A stretch of 64,000 nucleotides of DNA, taken from assembly GCF_052044135.1 (NCBI RefSeq), contig NZ_JBQDYF010000005.1, forward strand, positions 1-64,000, in the 5' to 3' direction. Below, in pieces: positions 16,541 to 28,602 of this stretch. Numbering within the stretch: the stretch's first letter is position 1; the number at the start of each line of letters is the position of its first letter. Source of the DNA: Salinisphaera sp052044135. Its GTDB lineage: Bacteria > Pseudomonadota > Gammaproteobacteria > Nevskiales > Salinisphaeraceae. Made by a program: the position numbers and the translations under genes. The notes beneath the pieces are model-generated. The model was not told the origin of the DNA. It saw only the letters and a list, made by a program, of their open reading frames with translations, and did not search any database.

Positions 16541-17304
16541 GAGAGTATTTCAGTCTTGAAAATCGCGTGGCCGTGGTGACCGGAGCCGGCGGCGGCCTGG
16601 GCAGCAGCTTTGCCGAGATTCTGGCCGATGCCGGTGCCCGCGTTGCATTGTGCGGCCGCCGGCGTGCGCCGTTGGAGAAAACCGCTGAAGCCATCGATGC
16701 CGTCGGCGGTCGCGCGGCGATCGTGCCCCTGGATGTCACGGACACGGGTTCGATAAAGACGGGCTTTGACAGCATAGAAGCCCAGCTGGGTGTCGTCGAT
16801 ATCGCGGTATGCAACGCGGGTGTGGCTAAACCGTCGCTGGCGCTCGATATGAGTGAAGCAGATTGGAGCAGTACGATCGAGGTCAACCTGAGCGGCTGCT
16901 GGCGAATCGCGCAGGAATCGGCCCGACGGCTCAAGGCTGCCGGGCAGGGTGGCGCGATCATCAACGTGAGTTCGATTCTCGGTCATCGGGTGGCGCCGGC
17001 CCTGGCGGCCTACGCTGCCTCCAAGGGCGCGCTGGAACAGCTTACCCGGGCTCTCGCACTGGAGTGGGCGCGGGACAATATTCGTGTCAACGCATTAGCG
17101 CCCGGTTATATTGAAACCGACATGAATCGTGAATTCTTCGAGTCCGAGCCGGGACAGAAGATGATCCGACGCATACCGCAGAAACGACTGGGGCAGCCCC
17201 ACGAGCTGGCGGCTCCCTTGCTGTTACTCGCTTCGGACGCCGGCTCCTACATGACGGGATCGACCCTGGTCGTTGACGGCGGGCACTTGCAGTCGTCGCT
17301 GTAA
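16537..17304 (+). CDS. SDR-family oxidoreductase
   Basis: This 255-aa classical short-chain dehydrogenase/reductase has the cofactor motif TGAGGGLG (15-22), NAG (93-95), catalytic Ser in NVSS (143-146) and Y159-x3-K163 (YAASK), with C-terminal YMTGSTLVVDGG. RRR after the second strand (CGRRR) suggests NADP(H) preference. The substrate is unknown; the general pattern is FabG/3-hydroxyacyl-CoA dehydrogenase-like. Its start overlaps the stop of the prpD-like remnant, and an acyl-CoA synthetase follows 84 bp later, so a role in acyl-CoA or propionate-type metabolism is plausible. Confidence 0.85.
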   Translation: MREYFSLENRVAVVTGAGGGLGSSFAEILADAGARVALCGRRRAPLEKTAEAIDAVGGRAAIVPLDVTDTGSIKTGFDSIEAQLGVVDIAVCNAGVAKPSLALDMSEADWSSTIEVNLSGCWRIAQESARRLKAAGQGGAIINVSSILGHRVAPALAAYAASKGALEQLTRALALEWARDNIRVNALAPGYIETDMNREFFESEPGQKMIRRIPQKRLGQPHELAAPLLLLASDAGSYMTGSTLVVDGGHLQSSL

Positions 17305-17388
17305 CAAGGATGCCGGCACTGATAAAAATTCCGCGAGCGGCCGTTCGCAAGACCATGGTCGACTGGTGACAACAATACGGAGGAGACC

Positions 17389-19026
17389 ATGGCCCAAGCC
17401 GACTATGACCGGCTAGACCGTAGTTCGGCCAACCACATCCCATTGTCGCCACTGAGCTTTTTACGGCGTTCGGCGGTGGTTTATGGCGACCGCGATGCTG
17501 TCATCGACAGCGACATGACGTTGACTTATGCCGAATTCGATCGCCGTTGTCGCCGCTTGGCCAGCGCCTTGGCGGAACGCGGCATCAAACGGGGCGATAC
17601 GGTGGCGATCCTGTGTCGCAATACGCATGAAATGCTCGAAGCGCGCTATGCCGTGCCGATGCTCGGGGCGGTGCTCAATCCATTGAATACGCGTCAGGAT
17701 CCACCATCGGTCGCTACCATGCTGGCGCACGGCAAGGCGACGACATTGATCTGCGATCATGTTTTTGCCGAAATCGTCCTGCATATGCGGAATATCCTGG
17801 ACCGCGAAATGCCCGAGGTCATCGTGGTCGACAGTCACGGCACACCCGCGGGATCGCTGGTCGGGGAACGCTTCGAGGATCTGATCGCAGCCGGCGATCC
17901 GGCCTTCGAACCGCCCGGCGTGGCTAATGAGTGGGATGCGCTGACGCTGTTGTACACCTCGGGCACGACAGGCGCCCCCAAGGGTGTCGTGTATCACCAT
18001 CGCGGCGCTTATCTGGCCGCCATGGCCAATGCCATGGCCTTTCACATGGGCCCGGACTCGGTCTTTCTTTGGACTCTGCCGATGTTCCATTGTGACGGCT
18101 GGGGATATGTCTGGGCCACAACCGCGGCCGGCGCGACCCATGTCTGTCTCGAGAGCGTTGATGCGGCCTTGATTCATGAACGCATGGAAACGCACGGGGT
18201 CACCCATCTCTGCGGCGCCCCGGTTGTGCTCAACAGTCTGCTGACCGATTTCGAGAATCGCGGTCTGAGTCTGTCGACAAGAGCGGATTTCGCGCTGGGT
18301 GGGGCGGCGCCGCCGGCTGCGGTGATCGATCGTGCCCGGCGACTGGGCTTCGACATCACCCATCTCTATGGATTGACCGAGACCTACGGCCCCTCGACGC
18401 TATGTGTCTGGCAACCCGCCTGGGAGCAACTGGACGCCAAGGCACGTGCCGCGCGCATGGCGCGTCAGGGGGTGGCCAACTTCGCGATCGAAGACGTCGC
18501 CGTACTCGATGAGGCCGGTAAACCGGTGGCTGACGACGGCGAGACCATCGGCGAGTTGTGCCTGCGCGGGCACACCGTGATGAAGGGATATCTCAACAAC
18601 CCCGAAGAAACCGATGCTGCCTTCGCCGATGGCTGGTTCCATACCGGGGATTTGGCGGTGCGGCATGCCGACGGCTACGTCGAGATCAAGGATCGGGCCA
18701 AGGACATCATTATCTCCGGTGGCGAGAATATTTCTAGTCTCGAGATCGAGAGCGTGCTCTACGAGCATCCGGCGGTGGCCGAGGTTGCCGTGGTTGCCGA
18801 ACCGCATCCGCACTGGGGCGAACGGCCGTGCGCTTTTGTCACCCTGGTCGAGGGTGCCGAAAGCCGCGTGGACGAGGCTGCACTGATCGGCTTCTGCCGT
18901 GAGCGCATGGCCCATTTCAAGGTGCCGGGTCGCGTGGTGTTCGGCGGATTACCGCGTACGGCAACGGGCAAGGTGCGGAAAAGCGCGCTGCGCGATAGCG
19001 TCTGTTCCGGCGATATGGATTCGTGA
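17389..19026 (+). CDS. AMP-forming acyl-CoA synthetase (AlkK/DmdB-like)
   Basis: This 545-aa adenylate-forming enzyme activates a carboxylic acid with ATP and CoA. The P-loop LLYTSGTTGAPKGV is at about 187-200. The LPMFHCDGWGYVWATTAAGATHVCLE block is typical of medium/short-chain fatty acid and 3-methylthiopropionate CoA ligases. Later motifs are YGLTETYGP, GWFHTGDLAV, KDRAKDIIISGGENISS and the C-terminal PRTATGKVRKSALR with the catalytic Lys. The ribosome site GGAGGAG precedes ATG 17389. The exact acid is unknown. It is cotranscribed with the SDR upstream. Confidence 0.85.
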   Translation: MAQADYDRLDRSSANHIPLSPLSFLRRSAVVYGDRDAVIDSDMTLTYAEFDRRCRRLASALAERGIKRGDTVAILCRNTHEMLEARYAVPMLGAVLNPLNTRQDPPSVATMLAHGKATTLICDHVFAEIVLHMRNILDREMPEVIVVDSHGTPAGSLVGERFEDLIAAGDPAFEPPGVANEWDALTLLYTSGTTGAPKGVVYHHRGAYLAAMANAMAFHMGPDSVFLWTLPMFHCDGWGYVWATTAAGATHVCLESVDAALIHERMETHGVTHLCGAPVVLNSLLTDFENRGLSLSTRADFALGGAAPPAAVIDRARRLGFDITHLYGLTETYGPSTLCVWQPAWEQLDAKARAARMARQGVANFAIEDVAVLDEAGKPVADDGETIGELCLRGHTVMKGYLNNPEETDAAFADGWFHTGDLAVRHADGYVEIKDRAKDIIISGGENISSLEIESVLYEHPAVAEVAVVAEPHPHWGERPCAFVTLVEGAESRVDEAALIGFCRERMAHFKVPGRVVFGGLPRTATGKVRKSALRDSVCSGDMDS

Positions 19027-19215
19027 AGAGCGAAACACATAGGCGCCTTGATGTTCGAATGGATACATCGAGACGGCTCAGGCCGTGTCGTCACGAAATA
19101 TCGAGCCATAAGCAAAGGCAGGCGACTCGGGCTTGGGCCAGGAACCACGAGCGTCGTTTGGCGTAGCGTATGGCGCGGTCACGCCCATCGGTCAAACTTA
19201 TGCCAACGGTTATAA

Positions 19216-19711
19216 CTATGGATCGTTGCAGGCCCGGTTACGACGGGTATCGGGTTTAATACGCCCGGCCTCGACCAACAGGGCCTGCCACGCTTGGCAC
19301 GCACACGCGATAATGTCGTCGGTGGCTTGGAAGACGCGGTTGCTCGGGTACGTCTAGCGTAGATGCTGCCACACGTTTTCGGCCGGATTCAGCTCCGGCG
19401 TTGCCGGCAGGATGCAACCCATCGACAGCTTGCCCGGGATCTCGCGCTTGGCGGTCGTGTGCCCGCCGGCCGGGTCCATACGCACGATGGCGTGGGTGTG
19501 CCGAGGTAGCGCCGATTCTGACCAAGTGATAGGGCATGGTCCGGGTGTTGACGACGGGCAACACCAGCGCAGCACCGGCATCGAGCGCCACTCCGGCAAA
19601 CATGCGCGATAATATCCCGGCGCAGTCATTGTGGGCCGGGCGGCCCGAGCCTGCAGAGTGATCGGGCGCCACGGGGGTACGGATTCTGGCCCAAAAGGGG
19701 GCTACAGTCAT
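19216..19711 (-). mobile_element. IS630-family transposase remnant (frameshifted, internal stop)
   Basis: Minus-strand translation gives GAALVLPVVNTRTM, then in a second frame HAIVRMDPAGGHTTAK and PELNPAENVWQHLR, an amber codon, then TYPSNRVFQATDDIIACACQ, WQAL and a stop at 19216-19218. The PELNPAENVWQ-LR and SNRVF order is the DDE catalytic end of IS630 transposases. At least one frameshift and one nonsense codon make it inactive, and the N-terminal half is absent. No intact terminal repeats were found. It ends 13 bp from the gltD stop. Confidence 0.75.
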
Positions 19712-19723
19712 CGCGTATTCCGG

Positions 19724-21130
19724 TCAGACCTCAAGATAATCCAGAATGCCCTTGGCCGCTTCGCGGCCCTCGAACACGGCGGTGACGACTAGATCGGAGC
19801 CGCGCACCATGTCGCCACCGGCGAAGATCTTCGGGTTGGTGGTCTGGTGCTTGAAGCGGCCCTGCTCGGGCGCGATCACCCGGCCGCCGTCATCGCATTC
19901 GATCTCGTGGGTGTCGAACCAGTCCTGCGGGTTGGGGCGGAAGCCGAAGGCGATGACCACACGATCCGCCTCGATGACTTCCTCGGTGCCGGGCACGGGC
20001 TCGGGTCGGCGTCGGCCGCGCTCGTCCGGTTCGCCGAGCTGAGTCGTGACCATCTTGATGCCTTCGACATGGGCGTCGCCCACGATTTCGACCGGCTGGC
20101 GATTGAACAGGAACTGCACGCCTTCTTCCTTGGCGTTTTCCACCTCGCGGGCGGAGCCGGGCATGTTCTCTTCGTCGCGCCGGTAGGCACAGATGACTTC
20201 CTTGGCGCCCTGGCGAATGGACGTGCGATTGCAATCCATCGCGGTGTCGCCGCCGCCGAGCACGACCACGCGCTGGCCTTTCATGTCGACGAAGGGATGC
20301 TCGCCCTTGACGCCGATCTCGCGATTGATGTTGCCGACCAGGAACGGCAGGGCCTCGTACACACCTTTCAGGTCCTCGCCGGGGAAGCCGCCCTTCATGT
20401 AGGTGTAGGTGCCCATGCCCATGAACACGGCGTCGTATTCTTCCATCAATTGTTCGATGCTGATGTCGCGGCCGATTTCGACGCCGAGCCGGAATTCCAC
20501 ACCCATGCCTTCCATGACTTCGCGGCGGGTTTCCACGACGTCCTTTTCCAGCTTGAACGGCGGAATGCCGAAGGTGAGCAGGCCGCCGATGCGCGGGTAC
20601 TTGTCGAACACCACGGCCTTGACGCCGCCGCGCACGAGAATATCCGCTGCACCGAGGCCGGCCGGGCCGGCGCCGATCACGGCGACCTTCTTGTCGGTCC
20701 AGACCACGTTGGAGACGTCCGGCCGCCAGCCCTGCTTGAAGGCCTCGTCGGTGATGTATTTCTCGACCGAGCCGATGGTAATGGCGCCGATGCCGTCGTT
20801 CATCGTGCAGGCGCCTTCACACAGGCGGTCCTGCGGGCAGATACGGCCGCAGATCTCGGGCAGGGTGTTGGTGGCGTGCGACAGCTCGGCCGCCTCGAAC
20901 AGATTGCCCTCGTTGACCATCTTGAGCCAGTTGGGGATGTAGTTGTGCACGGGGCACTTCCACTCGCAATACGGGTTGCCGCAGGAAATGCAGCGCCCGG
21001 CCTGCTGCGAGGCGGTCTCCTTGTCGAACTGGCCGTAGATCTCGGCGAATTCGTGAATGCGTACGGGCACGGCCACCTTGGCCGGGTCCTGACGCGGTAC
21101 GTCGAGAAATTGAAGATTGTTCTTTGCCAT
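19724..21130 (-). CDS. gltD: Glutamate synthase [NADPH], small subunit
   Basis: This 468-aa iron-sulfur flavoprotein passes NADPH electrons to GltB. The N-terminal cysteine-rich domain shows CISCGNPYCEWKCP (47-60) and CGRICPQDRLCEGAC for two 4Fe-4S clusters, followed by FAD motif VIGAGPAGLGAADIL and NADPH motif VVLGGGDTAMD. Length is normal. It lies 52 bp after gltB on the same strand and forms a gltBD operon for ammonium assimilation. Confidence 0.97.
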   Translation of the reverse strand: MAKNNLQFLDVPRQDPAKVAVPVRIHEFAEIYGQFDKETASQQAGRCISCGNPYCEWKCPVHNYIPNWLKMVNEGNLFEAAELSHATNTLPEICGRICPQDRLCEGACTMNDGIGAITIGSVEKYITDEAFKQGWRPDVSNVVWTDKKVAVIGAGPAGLGAADILVRGGVKAVVFDKYPRIGGLLTFGIPPFKLEKDVVETRREVMEGMGVEFRLGVEIGRDISIEQLMEEYDAVFMGMGTYTYMKGGFPGEDLKGVYEALPFLVGNINREIGVKGEHPFVDMKGQRVVVLGGGDTAMDCNRTSIRQGAKEVICAYRRDEENMPGSAREVENAKEEGVQFLFNRQPVEIVGDAHVEGIKMVTTQLGEPDERGRRRPEPVPGTEEVIEADRVVIAFGFRPNPQDWFDTHEIECDDGGRVIAPEQGRFKHQTTNPKIFAGGDMVRGSDLVVTAVFEGREAAKGILDYLEV

Positions 21131-21182
21131 CGATGTCTCTTGTCGCGATGCGGGATCGGGCCGCGGCCCATGACCGACTGAA

Positions 21183-25640
<4,458 letters not shown>

Positions 25641-25877
25641 AGTCCATTCCCTCGGATGGGCTACAGCCCGGAAAGCCGGGCGCAATTGCGCCGGACCGGC
25701 CGGACCTGGAAGTCGTCGCAGCGCAGGCCGCGGCCCGCCAGGCGGGTTACGCAACGGGGGAGCGCGGTTTCGGCAGCAACGGGCGGCGCCAGTCTTCTGG
25801 CGCGCGAGCGGTGGAACCGCTGAATTCAATATAAAAGGCCAGCGGGCGACAATCAATCGCCGAACGCTGTCAAGACC

Positions 25878-26981
25878 TCAGGCGGCCAGATAATGGTGCA
25901 GTGTATCGTCCAGCGCCGCACCATAGTTTTCGTAAATCACAGCCTGTCCGATATCGGTCAGCAGCACCAGGCGCAGCGCGCCGGCGGTGACTTTCTTGTC
26001 GCGCTGCATCAGGTCGAGAATGCGCCCGGCCGAGGTCTCGCGCGGCGGGGTAGTCGGCAGGCCGGCGGCGGCGATCACCGTTTCGATGCGCGCGACCTGC
26101 GCTGCGCTCAGCCAGCCGAGCCGCCGCGACGTGTCGGCCGCCATGCACATGCCCGCGGCCACGGCCTCGCCATGCAGCCAGGCGCCGTAACCGAGTTCGG
26201 TCTCGAGCGCGTGACCATAGGTATGGCCGAGATTGAGCAGGGCGCGCTGGCCGGCTTCGCGCTCGTCGGCTACCACCACCTCCGCCTTGTTGGCGCAGGA
26301 GCGACGGATGATCTCGGTGATCAGCGCCGGCTCGCGCGCGTTGATGCCGGCCATGTTCGCCTCCAGCCAGTCGAAGAAGCCGGCGTCGCGGATCAGGCCG
26401 TACTTGATGACCTCGGCCATGCCGGCGGCGAATTCTCGGGCGGGCAGAGTGGCGAGCACGTCGATGTCGGCCAGCACGCGCTTCGGTTGGTGGAAGGCGC
26501 CAATCATGTTCTTGCCCAGGCGATGATTCACGCCGGTCTTGCCACCGACCGAGGAATCGACCTGGGCCAGTAGCGTGGTCGGCACCTGGACGAAATCGAT
26601 GCCGCGCTGGTAGATCGCGGCGGCGAATCCGGCCAGATCGCCGATGACGCCGCCGCCGAGGGCGACGACGGTCGCGTCGCGCCCGTAGCCGTGGGCCAGC
26701 AGGTGCTCGGCAATCGTGTCGAGCGTGGCCATCGATTTATGGGCTTCGCCGTCGGGTAGAATCAGCGTATCGACCGCGTGCCCGGCGTCACGCAATGCGG
26801 CCTCGACCGGTTCGCGGTAATGGCGCGCGATCGTGTCGTTGGTCACGATGAGCACCCGCGGCCCGCGGATCGCCCCGTCGTAGGCGGCGGCCCGGCCGAT
26901 CAGCCCGGGGCCGATGAGGATGTCGTAGGCACGGCTATCGAGTTCGACGCGCAGGGTGCTCGCGGCAGGGGTATCACTCAT
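25878..26981 (-). CDS. aroB: 3-dehydroquinate synthase
   Basis: This 367-aa enzyme of the shikimate pathway makes 3-dehydroquinate from DAHP. It has the NAD-binding block DATVVALGGGVIGDLAGFAAAIYQRG, QVPTTLLAQVDSSVGGKTGVN, the zinc ligands in EVIKYGLI and LNLGHTYGHALE with H in WLHGEAVAAGM. ATG 26981 is chosen because it fits the family N-terminus and overlaps the end of the RDD gene by 8 bp. An upstream in-frame start would run through the RDD gene. Confidence 0.96.
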   Translation of the reverse strand: MSDTPAASTLRVELDSRAYDILIGPGLIGRAAAYDGAIRGPRVLIVTNDTIARHYREPVEAALRDAGHAVDTLILPDGEAHKSMATLDTIAEHLLAHGYGRDATVVALGGGVIGDLAGFAAAIYQRGIDFVQVPTTLLAQVDSSVGGKTGVNHRLGKNMIGAFHQPKRVLADIDVLATLPAREFAAGMAEVIKYGLIRDAGFFDWLEANMAGINAREPALITEIIRRSCANKAEVVVADEREAGQRALLNLGHTYGHALETELGYGAWLHGEAVAAGMCMAADTSRRLGWLSAAQVARIETVIAAAGLPTTPPRETSAGRILDLMQRDKKVTAGALRLVLLTDIGQAVIYENYGAALDDTLHHYLAA

Positions 26982-27537
26982 TGTTCCATCCGGTCTGGGG
27001 GTTCGAGGCGTCATCGGCGGCTTCGAATCGAACGGGCTCGACCGTGCGCCGCCGACGCACGACCACGCTGCCGGCGATTTTGTCGTGCCAGCCCTGTTTG
27101 CGCGAATCAATGCCCACCCAGATCAGGCCGAGGCCGAACGGCAGGGTGGAGACGTAGTAGCCCAGATAGCGCCGGATCGATTGCCCGGGGCGCAGGCGCT
27201 CACCGGTGTCGGCATCGACCACGCGGGCGCCGATCGCCATCTTGCCGGGCGTGGCCTCGCGGGTCAGCCAGAAGATGACGACGACGACCGCCGGCAATAG
27301 CCAGTACAGAACCACATGCAGCGGCCCGGGCGGTGCCAGGGCGAGCGCGTCGAAGTTGATGCGTCCGGAAGCGGTGAACAGCTGCGGGGCCGCGCGGCTT
27401 GCGCGCGCGGCTCCGGGAATCAGCGACAGCAGAGGGAAGACCAGAAGCAGCAGCAGCGCGCTATCGATGATCGACGCCCATACGCGGATCCAGAATCCGG
27501 CATAGATCCACGCGCTGCCGGTTTCCGGCTGCCTCAT
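26974..27537 (-). CDS. RDD-family inner-membrane protein
   Basis: This 187-aa protein opens with WIYAGFWIRVWASIIDSALLLLLVFPLLS, the RDD-type first helix (here the canonical Arg-Asp-Asp is partly degenerate), has a second hydrophobic segment VVLYWLLPAVVVVIFWL, then ATPGKMAIGARVVDADTGERLRPGQSIRRYLGYYVS, the family's best-conserved part. The C-terminus is basic. It overlaps aroK (TGATG) on one side and aroB by 8 bp on the other. aroK and aroB are usually adjacent in this gene order, so the insertion is unusual. The role is unknown; some RDD proteins act as sodium/proton antiporters. Confidence 0.82.
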   Translation of the reverse strand: MRQPETGSAWIYAGFWIRVWASIIDSALLLLLVFPLLSLIPGAARASRAAPQLFTASGRINFDALALAPPGPLHVVLYWLLPAVVVVIFWLTREATPGKMAIGARVVDADTGERLRPGQSIRRYLGYYVSTLPFGLGLIWVGIDSRKQGWHDKIAGSVVVRRRRTVEPVRFEAADDASNPQTGWNNE

Positions 27538-28067
27538 CAGGCCGTGCCGATGGCTTCCAGCTGCTCGACGATTTCGCGGGCGAGCTTGCGCGCCTGTTGA
27601 TCGCCGGTGGTGACCACGACGTCCGCGATCGAGCGATACAGCGGGTCGCGAACTTCCATGAGCTGGGTGAGCGTGGCTTCCATATCCTCGCTGCCCGCCA
27701 GCAGGGGCCGGCTGTTGGACTTGCGCGTGCGCGCAAGCTGTTGCTCCAGCGAGGTCTCGAGATAGACCACGACGCCGCGGGCGGACAATAGATCGCGCGT
27801 GCTCGGGTCAAGCACGGCGCCGCCGCCCGTGGCCATGACGGTGTTGGGCTGTTCCGACAATTCCGCGATCATGTCACGTTCGCGCTTGCGGAAACCTTCT
27901 TCACCTTCCATGTCGAAGATGAAGGAGATGTCCACGCCGGTGCGCTTTTCGACTTCCTGATCGGAGTCGACGAACGTCATGCCCTTGAGCTCGGCGATAC
28001 GCCGGCCCACCGTGGTTTTGCCGGCCCCCATGGGGCCGACCAGATAGATGTTCGGGTTTACTGCCAT
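27537..28067 (-). CDS. aroK: Shikimate kinase
   Basis: This 176-aa enzyme phosphorylates shikimate. P-loop GPMGAGKTT is at 11-19; shikimate-binding DSD (FVDSDQEVE), Arg in FRKRE and GGGAVLD follow; the lid Arg is in SNSRPLL. It is the first gene of the aroK-RDD-aroB chain, with overlaps at both following junctions, and lies downstream of pilQ as in many gammaproteobacteria. Confidence 0.96.
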   Translation of the reverse strand: MAVNPNIYLVGPMGAGKTTVGRRIAELKGMTFVDSDQEVEKRTGVDISFIFDMEGEEGFRKRERDMIAELSEQPNTVMATGGGAVLDPSTRDLLSARGVVVYLETSLEQQLARTRKSNSRPLLAGSEDMEATLTQLMEVRDPLYRSIADVVVTTGDQQARKLAREIVEQLEAIGTA

Positions 28068-28112
28068 GTACTCGTTACAAGTAGTTGAATACGAAAGCCA
28101 CGACCACGGGCC

Positions 28113-28497
28113 TTAACCCGTGTTCGGATCGTAGGTCGTCGCGCATACGCCGTCCATGCCGAACGGGCTGTCCTGGCCCGGAGGATCGTCGGAGCTGGTG
28201 CTGACGTCTGCTGCGGCAGCCGGCACAATAAAAAGCGTTCCGTGTCGTGTCGCTGCCCTGCACGGAGGCCGTGGCACGCAAGCGTACTTTAACCCAACCG
28301 AAGACGCTTTTTGGATAGGTTATATCAATTTCGGTCGTGCCGTCGTCGTTCGGACCGGCGGGACGCGGCACGCTCGCGACAGCGCCGACAGTGAGTGTGC
28401 CATTTTCGGCCAAGTCTTCGCCACTATTCGGCACCCTTGCGCCAGGCGCGGTTGCGGGTGCGGCCGAAATGATTCTCGATCCGTGGCAGGCGCACAA
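28113..28497 (-). pseudogene. Possible decayed or frameshifted small ORF between pilQ and aroK
   Basis: On the minus strand a frame reads LTVGAVASVPRPAG, then TEIDITYPKSVFGWVKVRL and TTRNAF. If one T is removed from the T5 run at 28230-28234, it continues naturally as IVPAAAADVSTSSDDPPG and SPFGMDGVCATTYDPNTG and stops at 28113. Without that change the C-terminus is nonsense. The frame is open upstream to about 28590. No start with a good ribosome site is visible and I do not recognise the family. Genuine decay, a sequencing error in the homopolymer, and pure chance all remain possible. Confidence 0.3.
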
Positions 28498-28569
28498 CGA
28501 TCCGATGTGTTCGTCGCGGTCGGCGGTGGTCGCAATGCCGAATCGGTCGCTTGCATGCCTGCGCCGGCG

Positions 28570-28602
28570 GCCCGGCCACCGGCGACCCGGGCGTGGCCGG
28601 GC
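28570..28602 (-). terminator. Stem-loop directly after pilQ
   Basis: GTGGCCGGGC (28593-28602) and GCCCGGCCAC (28570-28579) form a perfect 10-bp stem immediately after the pilQ stop codon, with a 13-nt loop. No T tract follows on the minus strand, so it may stabilise the 3' end or act with Rho. Confidence 0.4.
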
